Positions 48,601 to 62,040 of a stretch of DNA of 64,000 nt are shown piece after piece. Position 1 is the first letter of the stretch. Every line of letters starts with the position of its first letter. The notes under the pieces were generated by a model. That model was not told the DNA's origin. It was given only the letters and a program-made list of their open reading frames with translations, and did not search any database. Made by a program: the position numbers and the translations under genes. The stretch is from Macrocystis pyrifera (taxonomy: Eukaryota; Sar; Phaeophyceae; Laminariales; Laminariaceae): contig JASSKH010000001.1 in assembly GCA_031763025.1 (NCBI GenBank), positions 11,387,102 to 11,451,101 on the forward strand, given 5' to 3'.

Positions 48601-51600
48601 GTACCGCTCGCCACTCGGTCTGCCCAAACTGCTTCAAGTGTCACAGAAGGCTGAACGCGCGCGCTGCGTTGTGATCTATACTCGTCGTTGATGAAAAAGA
48701 TTGAAGTCGTTCTAGATGTGGGAATGAATATCTGTGGACTGATATAGTGATCAGCTTGTGAAAATGTTTGGACGGAACAAACAATGCTGATCATCAGAGC
48801 CAGGACAAACAACCTGTGGTACGGTAGGTGTGTAAGTCGTGTGAAGTTCTTCTTTTGAGCAACTCATACCCAAATCCAAACATGAAAAAACCAAACGAAG
48901 CAAGAACAATCGATGACCTACAACATACAGGTGAGCAGTGAACATTCTTGAAACACACTCACGAAACCCCGACGGTTTTGGGTAGTTCTCCCTGTGTATT
49001 AGAGCCATCAGTCACAAATGGTTCGGCCTACACGTGCCACCTCTATTGTACGACGTGCTTCTCAACTAAGCGTGCACGAGGTGGGAGTCTGCTTCCGAGT
49101 GGAATCCGGTACCATCTTAAGGCGGAAGACACCATTGCAGAGTGTAATACGGCAGTACCGAGGTATGCAACTGAGACCATGCGCTTCAAGAAGATAACAC
49201 ATAGAGTAGAAGTGTAGCGAACGCCAACCCGAGAAGCGAGCATACTCTATCGTGATGGCGGCGTATACTTAGGTGCGAGCGATGGATACATTGCGAACGA
49301 TCGCACTGTTCTAAAATATCCGACAACTGCTGAATGATGACATGAGTCAACACACCATTATTTGTAGCCAAACAGACAGACAAGTTCTGTTGGCAGCGTG
49401 AGTGATCGCATCAGTTCAAGACGAAATAATGCATCGAAGAATAACATGCTACTGGAAACTAGTAGCTCTCACCACGCGAACCTTACTGGGGCCGTTTGGA
49501 ATAACCCGCGACAGTCGACGTAGACGTGCGCTACCAGCGCGGTTACCGGTGGCGGTGTAACGTTCGTCCAGAGCGGTGGTTTCCAAACACCAACCATAGT
49601 ATTCGCGATGTGAATGTGGCCTGCTAGTGTTGCAAGTATATCACGGGAGGTGATCTAACACATGTTCAAGAGAATTCTCTATACGTCTCGGAGCTTCCTT
49701 GAACTCCGAAGTGGAGCTTTGGTTGACCAAGCTGGTTCAACGCTTCGTCAAAAAGCGCATGACGCGTGAAATTGGTCCCGAATATTGCGGAGATGTTGAT
49801 ATCCAGCAGCTTCGTGATATATTCGGTGGTGGTGCCGTTGAGATGTCCCATGGTGACAGCTACTAACAGGGGGCCAATGTGGTGTGCTCAATGATCGAAA
49901 GAATACTGGTATTGGATTATTTGCTGTCAGGATTAGCTGTCCGTCGGAAGTCTTGACGTCTAATCCCCCGGACGTCTGCTGGTATATGTGCGTGCTATAG
50001 TTTAAACATGGGAACGTAATATTGTTCGTTGGGTGGACCAACTTTGTGCTGACCGATGTTAGCTCCCGGTAGTGTTGTTTTCTTCTTCAGCAGTAGACGG
50101 CGCAGGTACTGCTAGAGAAGTCGCAGGAACAGCAGTAGTAGTAGCGGGTGGGAATGTCTTCTGGATGAACCAATGACGTTGAACTCGTAGTCGCTGCGAA
50201 GAAAATAGAGCTGATGTTTGCTACGAGCGATGTTCAAGAAGCGCTGCTCATAGCTGTACTGTAGTAGTAGAAGTAGGCGTAGAAGTTGTTGTTCCATGTG
50301 AATGCAGGTACTGGTTGCTGTAGTCCCAAGGAGCAGACGTCCATGTGAGGAATGGGGTAGATGCGGCGGGGCGGTATACATCTATCATTTGTTGATGACG
50401 TGTAGTCTGCGACTTTGTCTCGGCCGTTGTGGTGGTCGAATATGATTTGACGGCTAGAGCCGTGCAGCCGTTAAATGACAGTTATCGTGCTGATTTGTTC
50501 GGTTCAGGCTATATCGCGAGCTTTTGTGTGCAAGGCAATACGATTGCGGCCTGAACTTTATGCGTGCAAAGCAATGTTGAAATCGTTCTGCTGACGGTGT
50601 GAGCGGACACCCTGTACTGGCGTAAAAGTTCCATATAGGCAGGAGAGGGTTGTCACAATACTTCGCTGAATGCCGATGCGTTGAAGACCTGGCCACGTGT
50701 GTTACAGCGCGTGTAGATCTTGAATATTGCACTTTAAAAGTTTGTTTATACATTACTTCGCGCTGGATGACTTGACAACTCGCGTTGAACAATATTTTCT
50801 TGTGATGGCGTAGAAACAAACTTCTGACACTCTCCATGCGTGACACGTCGAAGACGTGTAGGAACTAGCTTCACGTGCGATGGCCAGAAAAGAAAATGTT
50901 TGACGCCTACAACTTTAAAGCAGTATTCAGGACGAAGCTTTGTGCGTGATGGCACAAAAATAGTCGTTTGACGCATTGGACAACTAGCCCGTGAAAACAA
51001 TGATGACGCTCACGAGAAAGAGGTTTGCGCGCGCAAGCGTGAAAGCAGTTCTCATTGTATAAAACCCGTTAGATAGGATAAAATGGAGAGTTGATGTCGA
51101 CTGTTTCGTATCGATGGTGACCGTCTGGTTGCCGGACGAAGAAAGCTATGCCTCGGCACTTGAAAATCGGATGGGTTTGTCTTCGGGGTTCTTGTAGAAT
51201 TTGACGAATTCATGGAAACATGCTTCCGTGGTGTCAGTCGATGTATAGAACAAACCACGAGGCTCATACCCTGAAGAAATGATGATTATGTCGAGGATCA
51301 GGCTCTGTGAATGAAATGACAGAAGTGGCACCGACGTTACTGGCAAGATTACTTGAGATGAAGAAGGGGAAGAAGATGGTGTGAAATAGGTTCCTATGTG
51401 ACCGTTGTACAAGGGAGATTGATTTCGAAGATAAAGAAGAGAACATAACAGAAGAAGAGACGAGAAGTAGAAGAGAGAGGATTGGAAAGGAGTGTATGCG
51501 TGGGCGTGGCCAACACCTAATCATCTCGAGACAACGCCCATGTTACGGGCCGGTGTAATCTATTGTAGCCCGTGCAGTTCCGTCCCTGTAATGTTCTCTG

Positions 51601-53200
51601 CAACACCGTAGCAACGTTCGGGCAACGTTCCAAGCACCGACTGATCGTGATGCATCGGATATATAATAGACAGTACTACGAGTATGACACAATCGAGCAG
51701 ATTGCATTTACCCGTACTCACAACAGATTGACAAGATGCTAATATCCTCGTGTTCGCGCGTAGTTACTGAACATGAAAATAAACACTATTCATATTGGAT
51801 GTTAACGCCCATATGCTAACATTATGTATGTTCGGGCATATTTGTTAATTCAGAGTAGCCCAAAGCTATGATGGAGGTTTCCTTTGGGACTCATGGACAC
51901 GTGAATGGAAATGCGGACTGTGGGAGGACCTCACCAGCTATATTCTCCGTGCAGGAATCAGTAAATAGGGAAATTTAATGCCATATTGCACACCGAGGTC
52001 AGCGTATTGTGTTCAGCATGTGGCCAGCCGAATCCGCCTTTAATAGATGGTATATTTTGTCAATAATACGAACGTCTTCGAAGCACCAACTTACTGGACT
52101 CAGGATAGCGCACAACGTACTCAAGCATATAGAACAGTTCAATCAGACAGTTTCCCTTTGCACAGATGGGACGTAACCCGTGAGTCGATTTCAGTCAACA
52201 ACGCCGTGCATCCCACGATAACGACATAGGACGCGCCAATATATTTCGGAACGCAGGTATATTTTCCAAAAATGTACTACACACGAATAGTGTTGAGACT
52301 AACATCGCGGTCAAATTCCGCAAGCAAGCGTGTACCACATATATAAATAGTGTCAACACAAACACTCGAACACGGCGCAACCCCATATCAGGCGCGTTTC
52401 TAGTCCGGGTTTGGTCCGAGTTGGGGTCAACGTTAGGGATAGCGTTAGGGGTTCACTTGGGTCTGGGCCCGTGCCTTGATCCCATTATTAAACGTGAGTT
52501 TTACCCCAGTTACATACGCGAACAATCAGCGGCCCGACATCTGGAAGATACTACAGTAGTATATTCCAAGTCGCTACCAAGAGAACTCCAGCAAAGCGTA
52601 GTATTCCTTCACGTGAAACATGGTTAATGCAATGCAGACTTGGGGCCCCAAACTAAGATGGTAGCAGTCAACCACGTCAGTCAGCGCCGGGCGTCGTAGA
52701 CAAGATCGGCGCACCGAAACACGGGTACACAAGCAACGTACGCAGTTGCCGACCAATCTTGTTGGAGCAGTCAAGATACACAATATCCCGTATTGACGTG
52801 TACGCTATCACTTGGTTTCGAGCACGGCCTCCGTTTCAACGTTCCTTGCGTTCGACTATTTGAACGTGAACATGGTGTGTGTTTGCTGACTCGTGTTGTG
52901 TCGACCGGCACCATTTCAAACCCAGATAATTTCTGGCTGGAACTGCGCTGCCTGGGGTGTTCAGAAACTGTTACGAGCCTGTTCGAATAACTTATTGTCC
53001 AGTTATCCCGGATTGTGCAATCTGGTAATACTAGGGGTGATTCTGGTACCTGAAGCAAATTCTGGGAGGGGACAAAATGCTGCGCTAGTTCAGTCTTTGA
53101 GATGGCTTTGTAAGGCAATGTCCTGTCCCGACATACCTGTATTTGGTCTGTACTGCCCACCACTACCACTCCTCTGCTCTACTCACTATCTAAACCACGA
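45609..53200. other. Inter-unit DNA of the tandem array (A to B)
   Basis: Blocks here recur downstream of unit B: 46430-46560 matches 56270-56420, 46980-47050 matches 57718-57790, 47560-47700 matches 58290-58440, and 49440-49500 matches 62320-62385. Frames in these blocks are not conserved between units, so coding is unlikely. A plus-strand frame at 46167-46391 follows an acceptor-like TTCTTCAG and might be a lost exon. Positions 49640-51530 seem specific to unit A. Confidence 0.55.
50760..51010. repeat. Degenerate ~70-bp tandem repeat
   Basis: Words of the type GTGNGATGGCNNAAAAA...TTTGACGC recur at about 50804, 50878 and 50948. Diverged; no coding assignment. Confidence 0.55.
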
Positions 53201-53253
53201 CAGAATACTCACCTCCAGACAAAGGCGCACAACGTACTCCAGCCGCTTCCAAA
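52940..53253 (+). promoter_or_regulatory. Conserved 5' flank of unit B
   Basis: This segment aligns with 63640-63913 upstream of unit C (shared GGTTCTACTGCCTGAAG-like and CTTTGAGATGGCTTTGTAA-like blocks). The bases just before each ATG are alike in all three units (CCGCTT followed by A-rich sequence). Such retention suggests the promoter and 5' UTR were duplicated with the gene. No TATA box is assigned. Confidence 0.5.
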
Positions 53254-55492
53254 ATGCGCTATTTTGCTCTTCTTGCCGCCATCTACGCTGCCACCGTGGG
53301 CACCTCGTATGGTAAGTAGTATCTACACATGGGATTCCTCACGTATGAGCTGTGGAACAAATACGTATCAGTTATGAGATGCCATGCTGTTGACTAGGGC
53401 ACGCCATGATTCCCCGTAGACCAGCGTTTTTCCCCGCATGATTCAAATGTTACCACTGCGATGCTCTACAGTAGTTGTTGGTACTGTTCATAGAGTGCCC
53501 CTCGACTGTGAATCAATGTAGTTTACCTTCATCGCAATTTTTTGTTTGTACCGTGTGATCTACAAATGATACTGAATTTGTGTACCCAAACGACTGTGGC
53601 CCGGGATGTCCGCCCATCAAGTTTGTGCTCTGCATCTTTGATCCCGTCAAAACGGGTTAACCCTTGAGGTGTTTGTCAGATATTGGACAAATACTCATTT
53701 TTATTGTTGGTACCGTCGCAGGGTGTATATAAATTGCAAATCACGCGACAGTAATATTTACCGAGCACAATGTCTACAAGAGAGCGTTTGACCGAGGAAA
53801 TGGCAGACTAGACATCTGTAATCGATTTCGGTTTCAGCGTCTCGGAGCGTTGCCGGACGGCGGCTACCTTTTCATTATCAACACTTACTCGTACGCGATT
53901 TGAGCTCGCGACATACGCCTCCATGGACGTGTTTTGTTGCGCCGCACCACATCACTGTGCCTGACTCTACGTTTGAGAAAGGTACAGAATCACTCGTTCG
54001 AGTGGCCCAAAGGCGGGAGTGAAAACGCGTGTAGCCTGCCTACCATCGCACTAGTCCTGGAGGTGCTTGACTGCATAGACATATATGAGGCAGGTGGGCT
54101 TCCTGTTGGCCCTTACAAGCTGTGACAACTCGGTTTGGTTTATCCATCATCAGTTCAATTCATGCATGAATATTAAAAGGTCGGAAATCCGGTATCCATG
54201 CACTTAACAGCAACAGAGCGTGACTAAAACGGAGTACAGAACCGTTGCTTTCCTACCTAGAATAATACCTACTTACAGTACAGCAGGTCATAGACTCGCA
54301 TTCATCCGATTGTGAACGTAGCGCCGATTGGACGTCACAACTCCCAAAACGTTCGGATGAGTCGACACTAGCATGTGCTACAAGGCCATTCCAATCAGTA
54401 TATATGTAATGCAACTGTTGGAGTATGTTCGCTTAGCATGCACTGCTACATGTCGGGTCTCAAATGTCTCGCCGTCAACTAGCCTGTATGCTCAAAGTAA
54501 TGCGATTGAAAGTGGAACATGTGTGTCAATATAAAACCCTTGTTATTCGTTTGTTTTGACATGCCGGATGATCCTGAGTTCATCGTTAGCACTTGGAGAA
54601 GCTTCGTACTGCAAGTCACTCGTGTAAGAGATGTAGCCATACCAGCTTGTTGAATAGTTTCGGACGAGAATTGAAATGTGCTATCCAAGCATGGGGTAAT
54701 TCTGACAAGGCGAAGGTTCCTTCGCGAGCTGCGCAAAATTGGTGGACGAACAACGGAAACAGATTTCGTGTGTGTCTGTGTTGTGTGCAGTACATATTAT
54801 TTATAAGCCCCATCAACTGTTCTTGTATATGTGCGGAGCCATCTACTAGCCACAGGCTTCTACGAATATTCACCGCCGAAAGGCACAACACCGAAATTCT
54901 AGTAACACGTTTAAGTACGCAGTCCTGCAGGCGAATCCAAGGCGCACAGTTCAGACTATTGAACAATACGCCTACGAGCCTAATGGCATTCCGCCGCAAA
55001 TCGGTATTGTTCGTGTCCCATGCCGTGCCCGCTTCAGCCCTAGTTGACGCGCGCGACAGGACAACCGTGGATGTGGCTGCCTCTGGGTACGACGAAAGGA
55101 CCTCCTACCCTGGCTGTCGCCCGGACGGATGCATTCCGGAAAACACTCGTGACAAAAGTCGCTCGAGCAACTCTCGCTGGTCGTGCAAGGGGGACATCCT
55201 CGACAATGATGACGAGGGGTGCTGGATCGAGTACTACTTTGACGAGCCGCAGGACATCGTCGAGGTGCGCATCTCGTTCTACAAGGGCACCGAGAACACC
55301 CGGAAGCTCGACGTGTACGACAACGGTGGTTACCACAGCCAAATCGAGTCCTCCGGCAAGACGAACGGATATCAGACATTCTACCTGGACACTGACGAGA
55401 CGGAAGAGCTGAGGCTTTACCTCCATGACTGGAAGTCCAACCCTAGCATGTGGCTGAGTATTAAGGAGGTAGGTCAGAACCGTGATTCTTGA
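53254..55492 (+). CDS. Unit B: secreted CBM32-like (F5/8 type C) protein
   Basis: Exon 1 (53254-53311) encodes a signal peptide, MRYFALLAAIYAATVGTSY. The phase-1 donor G|GTAAGT joins an exon starting at 55038 after acceptor TTCAG; the joined codon is Ala20 and the frame stays open. Residues 28-163 form a discoidin/F5-8C fold candidate: N55TRD, R66WSCKGD, W82IEYYF, V96RISFYKG, G130YQTFYL, W158LSIKE. This is the pattern of CBM32 modules found on alginate lyases and other polysaccharide-active enzymes. Four Cys (46, 51, 69, 81) could form disulfides. Inferred role: an extracellular or cell-wall glycan-binding protein. The frame stops at 55492 (170 aa), but a donor GAG|GTAGGT at 55469, mirrored in unit A, suggests possible splicing to further exons that I could not identify. 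No catalytic domain is seen. Confidence 0.78.
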
Positions 55493-58400
55493 GTACTACT
55501 AAATCGGAAGCGTGCATGCGGGCAGAAGTCAGGTTCCGTACGCGAGGAGTACTTATGACGACTCCAAGATTGCTCACGTGTCTCTACAACAATCTGCAAC
55601 ACAACAACTCTAGCTGACGGGTGCTCGTCCAGTCGACGGAACGATGGTACGTAAGACATTAGAGTCAACGGAGTTGGTTATGTTGGGAATACACCATGCC
55701 TCGTAAACGTTTTCGACTTTTGTGGGAGCGCTTCATCGAGGTACCGCGTCTAGAAAAACGTACAGCGTAGAAACTCGGTGCGCGTATGACCGTATGGGTA
55801 TTAGTAGTGGGGATTTTAGCACATTGAACAGCGGGTGTCAACTGATTTGCGATAGAATCCAGTTGCCTCTGAGGCGAATCCCCCTGGGGTCAGAGATTAT
55901 GTTCGCGTGTGTATACGTCCAAGTGATAAAAACATGGATTAGGGGCGGCATACGTTCAAGGTGTTCGCTTATCGAAAAGCGTGACGTACGGGTTCGCTCG
56001 GGAGATGTTCTACGATAGAGCTTCACCCTAAACTGTATGAGTCTCCTCCCTCAAAGGAGCTCCATACCCACCCGAACACTGACTTCAGTATGAATCAAAG
56101 TGCATGCCAACGAACAATCTCATGGCCCAAGTACAATAAAAAGTCATTTATCGGAACATGACAGGTGTTCCGACGTTTTGGGTTGAGGAAACCCGTCATT
56201 CAGAAACGATTTTAGCGGAAATGTGCTACCTCTATCGTAGAACGGGGCTCAGGAATACCATCGAAGGTTCAAGTTGGTTGAACCACCCTGGTAGTCGAGT
56301 AGTGTACTCTAATGTTTGAACATGTCTCAGGTAGGACGTGTCCTGCAGAACTGGACTAGTATTGGTTCATACCATCGACATAAACTACACAGCTTCAATT
56401 CGCTCCATGGGAGCCACTACATTGGGAAATCCCTTTGATATACATCTTGACGGTGAGATAAAGGTTGTCGTCACCAGTCCTCCACGCTCAATAAGGGCCC
56501 CGGCATCTTTGCACTAATGTTGGATGACGAACCAGCGTGGGCCAACCGCTTCAAACTTCTCAGTACTGTTGCAGTGTCAACAAGATTGGTTCAAATGTGG
56601 CGTTCCGTTTTCCATTACTAGAGTGTTCGCGATAGAGGTGAAAAAAAATAATACTTTACTTCCATAAAAAAAGTGAATTTTCTTCCCTTCCTGATTTCGG
56701 TGTGTTTGCGAGTGAGGTAAACCAAACCCTACAAGCGACGCGTCCAAAAATAAGAAGGGAAGAGGGGAGGTGAGGCAACGCGGCAAACAAAAAAAAGAAG
56801 AACGAAAAAAAAAACAGCGTGCGAGTAGCAACGGCAGCCCAGCAACTTGTCGGCGACTGAGTTGACCGCGAAGACACCACTGCCATCCCACGACTGCAAA
56901 CAGCAGCTAGGGGCAGCTTGAGCAACAAAAACAACAGCGTCAGCACCAGCACCAGCGCCAACCAGCTTCCGTTTTTTTATTGCTGTTGCTGCTGCTGTTG
57001 CTGCTGCTGCTGCTTGAGTATGGTGAAATCGAAATGATACACGAGCTGTCATGCAGTCGCGCTCTGTACGAGCACGAGTACGAGCACGTGTGAGTACGAG
57101 TCCTTTTTTGGGACGACGGATCCTCCACGTCGTCACCAACCGGGGGAAAGCGTGTACCGTAGCAGCGGCGGCGGCCTGAGTCCAACGACGCCCAGCCGCG
57201 TTATACCCAAGCTACGCCTCTCAAGCCTCTGTGCTTCCAGCGGTTGTCGTGATGCGCACCAAGCAGCATGGTGGCATGGAAGATGCTCGGTGTTTTGACC
57301 CTTCGAGATTTGAGTTGCGTTCTGCGTCGGGATAATGCTCGGTGCGTGTCGGCCAATGAAACAGAGAGCCAAAAGTCACCGCAACGTTTGATGAAATCCT
57401 GACTTCGCTGAAGTACTTTTTTGCCTTTTTTTCGAACATTTACCTTGAAATGGTACCTCGGGAGAATTTTTAGAGAAGTAAAAGTAAAAAGAAATATAAT
57501 CGCAAACACTCTACTGTACACTCTAACGACGACGTTTTAATGGCGCTGATGGTTTTCAGGCGACGTGTGCATTGTGAAATAACGATAAACAATGGTGTTG
57601 ACCTTGCCAACTTAACCACTCGCTTGTTTTGGCTCCGATGTATTACGTCCCTCCGTCTTCGCTGATGCTCCTTCATCTCGGACTACAACATTCAGGTGAT
57701 GATCATGGTGGAGTAAATCTCCATCCCAACCCACCAGGGCGTGGAAAAGATCCGATTGCTGAATACCGTCCTACGCCCGAGTTCTCGGTCAAACCCGCTA
57801 TTTGTGTGGCATCAGAAGTAGACGTCCCTTCTCCGTATGGCGAGCTTGCACGGTACAAGCAGGGAATCGGACGTGTTACACACACCGTCGAATATTTGCG
57901 CCTGTGGAATGCAACAAACTCCAAGTCAGGGCGTAGCTCGGTGTGTGTATGTATACGTTCAAACCTATGTGGATGGAATTGATTGGGTGGTACTGCGTTG
58001 TGCGGTCGGTGGCTGAAAACATATGCTTACCGAGGAGGCAGCTGGTCCTGCTAGAAGTTCCTTCCAAACCTATGAAGGCTACGGGAGAAGAAGCGTTAAT
58101 CAGTCAGTAGTTATTTGCTTGGTTTGGGAGCATGTGTAAAGTGTTGGTGTTTGAGGTCTCGGTTCACGTCAAGACACGAAGGTCGTTCATCGTTTGTGAT
58201 TGGGAAACCTATGGATGTGATATGCGTGTGTGCGTCGAAAACGTCGAGGTGCGTTGTCTGTGGTTAATTGTTTGCATTTGGGCCGGTTGTACGCGATCTG
58301 GACGGATCGTACCGGTCTCCATCGTATGCTGTGTCGCAGACACAAACATGTGATGCCGATACAGGGACGTCAGGTTCCATCGTATCCCTCCGATTGGGTT

Positions 58401-59516
58401 GGGTATTTCGTGTGTGGGTGTCGGCATGGGTATCCGTATTAGAACCCGAGCTCAATAATATCATTGGGGCGATCTCGAGGGCTTCAAATCGATCGGTGGA
58501 GTAAGTCGTTTCATTGATATTGTTGGTCCCGGCCGCCCTTGTAATTGCGAGGCAGGTTTGACTCAGGTAACATGGGACTGTTCGGTACTTTTGGCCGAAG
58601 CCGATCCAGTGCGATACCAATCTGTAGCCATCCATAAACGGAAAGCTTGGATACGCGTTGCATTAGACCGTCGAGTCGCTTCGAGCGCGAGGCATGTAAA
58701 CGTGCGTGGCAAGGGAGATGGTGTCACAATGACGATGATTCACCATGGAAAAATGGAGGCCACCTCCAAGGCTGAATCAGGATGGTGCTGGAAGTGCGTC
58801 TGGAGAAATATAACAACATTGATACTTACGTTTTTGTGTCTTCAACATTGTCGGATAGCTCAAGCTAAGATGTATAAACGTGGTTACGTTATTAACTGTG
58901 ACGGCGACTCAAATCGCAGCCACCCACAGGGCTATCGGCATATCGTAAGCCATGTGCTTCGTATGGCTGATGACGACGGGGACGGCAGATATACACGTAT
59001 CACTTACATGGAATCCAGCAAACATTCTCTCGAACGCTCTGAATCTCGCATTGCCAAGCACAAGTATTCCGTACCTCGAGTTCTCGCCAATTGTGCGGTT
59101 CTTGCACGAAATAAAACAATCAACGACCCTTCGCTAAACTGCTGTATAAGCACAACCTACGGCACATCGTGCAATGCTGCTCGACATGTATATGTACGCC
59201 GTGACCATCCCAGACATTCAGTTTGATCGGTCTTTTGCAAGACCTTCTTGAATTGATTTAATGGGACTCCAACGACATTTGGTAGTTCCTGTGCTTGAGA
59301 GCCTCGTCAGGCAGAAAATCTTTGTCCAAAACGTTCTATCTCTATTCGAGCACGAGGAAAAGTGTTAGTGTTTCCACGGAACAAGAACGTGATACAGCTC
59401 CAAAACAAAATCAGCTAACAGCTCTATGCTCACAAGGCGGAAGTCGGCATTAAACACGGTTTTTCACACCAATGTAAGGCCTCATTGATCATTGTTTTGA
59501 GTTGATTGATATATAA

Positions 59517-59766
59517 AGGTAAAGACGCAGCTGGCACGAGAACGCGTGGCTGACTCCAAACATGTCACGGAACTCCTCTTATACTACATCCTGGCTGTCG
59601 AGTTGACTCGCCTTATATGCAGTATAGAGTTACACCTGACGAGTGGCATTGGTGGGCACACGTTACAATGATAGCCCAATGCCCTACTGCCAGAACCCCT
59701 TTCCAACGTGGAACTCCTCAATCTACGATGGATCTTATTTGTCGTGTTTCTGAGTACAATCAACAT
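59517..59766. repeat. Direct repeat, left copy
   Basis: About 240 bp, similar to 61803-62040. Shared strings include GACGCAGCTGGCACG, CACGGAACTCCTCTTA and CACCTGACGAGTGGCATTGG. The pair brackets about 2 kb of sequence not recognised in unit A, so it may be an LTR-like pair or a local duplication. Divergence between copies is clearly visible. Confidence 0.85.
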
Positions 59767-60257
59767 CCCCCCTACTCACTATACACGACCATACTAATAT
59801 CCCCCCTGCTCCTGTATATGACCATCAATATTCCCCCCAGCCCCGTACATGTAAATGTACGACATCCCAGGGCTGATATATCTCAATATTATATTCAACT
59901 CAAATCAAACTCAGATCGTCAAAAATCCAGTCTGGAACTCAAAAATCAAATTCTTGAATCAACACTCAAAATCCTCAAATCACCATTCAAATGCTCAAAT
60001 TCCCAGCCTCTCTATTGCAAACACATAAAACTCTCGAAATCTAATGCCAGGTAAAACGACATTCTTCTCGGATTCAGTCAGGTAAAACGGCATTTTCCGC
60101 GGAATTGATCCGAGGATATTCCGTGGAATCTCGTCGACTTAGTAACAGTGATTTCCGGGGCCCTCCCCTCGCCAAACGCTACTGGTGTCTACAAGCACAC
60201 TATCCAAATAATTCGTATTGTCTCCAGCGCACACGCTCGAAATAAACAACTTATGAA

Positions 60258-60335
60258 TTCGGCGAGACTTGAACCCCCGACCCACCCAATGGAATTATAT
60301 AACACTACTTGCTAGACCAGTCAGTTAGCGCTGAC
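60258..60335 (-). repeat. tRNA-like sequence, possible SINE head
   Basis: On the minus strand an A-box-like TGGTCTAGCAAG (60320-60309) is followed about 33 bases later by a B-box-like GGGTTCAAGTCTC (60276-60264). The T-stem has mismatches and no acceptor stem pairs, so this is not a functional tRNA gene. It differs from the SINE family at 14-28 kb. Confidence 0.5.
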
Positions 60336-61802
60336 GTTGAACGAAAGCACAATTTTTCAAGAACCAAAAAAATCAAACTCTCAATTTCCGAAGTACTGCC
60401 CAAACCTTCCTATCTACTGTCAGAAAACAGTATAGTATATGGACCGCACACACCCCCAGGCGCTTCCTAGTCTCTCTTCAGTCTCGTCAAAAACCTCTGT
60501 CTCTATCGTACAGGAAATTAATTCAAAGGATGGAAAAAATCACAAACAGTAGTCTTGCTCACCAAAAATAAAAAAAACTAAGCAAACAAATTATAATGCT
60601 AGAGATCGCAAGGAACCCAGTTCCTCCGCACAAGAGTCCCTACTCCCGACATAGATACACAGATCGCGACGGTATGCGAGATAGCATACATCTCTTTTCA
60701 CTGAAGTTTTATTCGACGTTGAAACCACTCGAAAACTCCAATAACTCTCGCGGAATCCAAATCGACCAGAAAAATAATCCGAAAACACAAACAATGAAAT
60801 ATTCATCCAGATTCACAGGCAACCATACTTCAGTAAGAATCACCCCGATGTCCCGAACACAACTGCTGTTGCCTCCGCCGCGGCTGCCTCTCCGTCCGGT
60901 CTCATGGCGTCACCGCAGCTCGGGTCATCCAGCTTATCCTCCTTGTGCGGACATAAGCCCTTGCTGGTGGCGCCTCGGTCCCTTCTCTTTCATCCTCTCT
61001 CTCTTGGCGCAGCGCATCCGGAACAGATGATGCAGACTCCTCCCCCTGGGCCCATCTTCACTCCTTCCCTCGTCTCCTTCTTCGGGGGCAACGTCCTCCC
61101 CATCAACCACCTGCGGGCGTGGTGCTTCAGCAGTCCAGGCAAACGATTCTGCCGGAACACTTTCAGCGTCGCTTCCGCGCTCTCCACCTTCCCTCCCGGC
61201 TCTTGCCGGCCAAACTCCCTCTTTCATATAATATTATACGCTTTACATCTACGACGCCAGCGCGCAGCGAACCCACAGATTCAGGCAGATGCCTGGCTAT
61301 CCCGGAGTATTGCAGAAGCGACGGATACGCGGGGGTCGAGACGTTGGCGGCGGCAGCGGCGGTAGCGAAGACGGCGGTTGTCTAGGCGGCGGCGGTAGCG
61401 GTGGTTCCTGCATGCCCTTCGTCGTCGCAACAAAAGTGCAGCAATCCTCTGACTGCTGAGGTTGCTGACGGTACTGCTGGAGCTGCTGCTGCCCCTGCGA
61501 CTGCTACTCTTCAGCGCCTTCGCCACCAGTGCCAATCGAATCTACCAGGTCCGGCTCAAACTTGACCCTGCTGGGATCGCTGCCGCTTCTGGTGCAGCAT
61601 CTCCTGCCTCTCCTTCTGACGCACACGTCCTCTCCTCCAGGACCTCGATCTCTTCTTCAAAATACACACGCTGGTACCCTGACTAAGCACATCATCTAAC
61701 AACAGACATGCTGGAAGCAGATTCCCACCTCTCTAGGTTGGCTTGGGCTACGCTTGCCGATAGAAGATCACCGGCTTTCACTAGTGTGCTGTTTAATCTC
61801 CA

Positions 61803-62040
61803 AAGGTATAGACGCAGCTGGCACGGGAACGCGTGCCTGACTCCAGACTTGACACGGAACTCCTCTTACATTACATCCTCGCTGTCGATTTGACTCGCCT
61901 TATATGCAGTACAGAGATACACCTGACGAGTGGCATTGGTGGGCACACATTACCCGATATCCCAATAACCCTTTCCAGCATGGAACTCCTCAATCTACGA
62001 TGCATCTTATATGTCGTGTGTCTGAGTACAATCAACATTT
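61803..62040. repeat. Direct repeat, right copy
   Basis: Partner of 59517-59766. The sequence then continues into a GTATCGAGGTATGCAAC block that has a counterpart downstream of unit A (about 49163), so the normal duplicated unit resumes here. Confidence 0.85.

Noticed and set aside
58558..59226. 222-codon plus-strand frame
   Set aside because: The aligned region of unit A (47.8-48.2 kb) has indels that are not multiples of three, so the frame is not conserved; no motif is seen.
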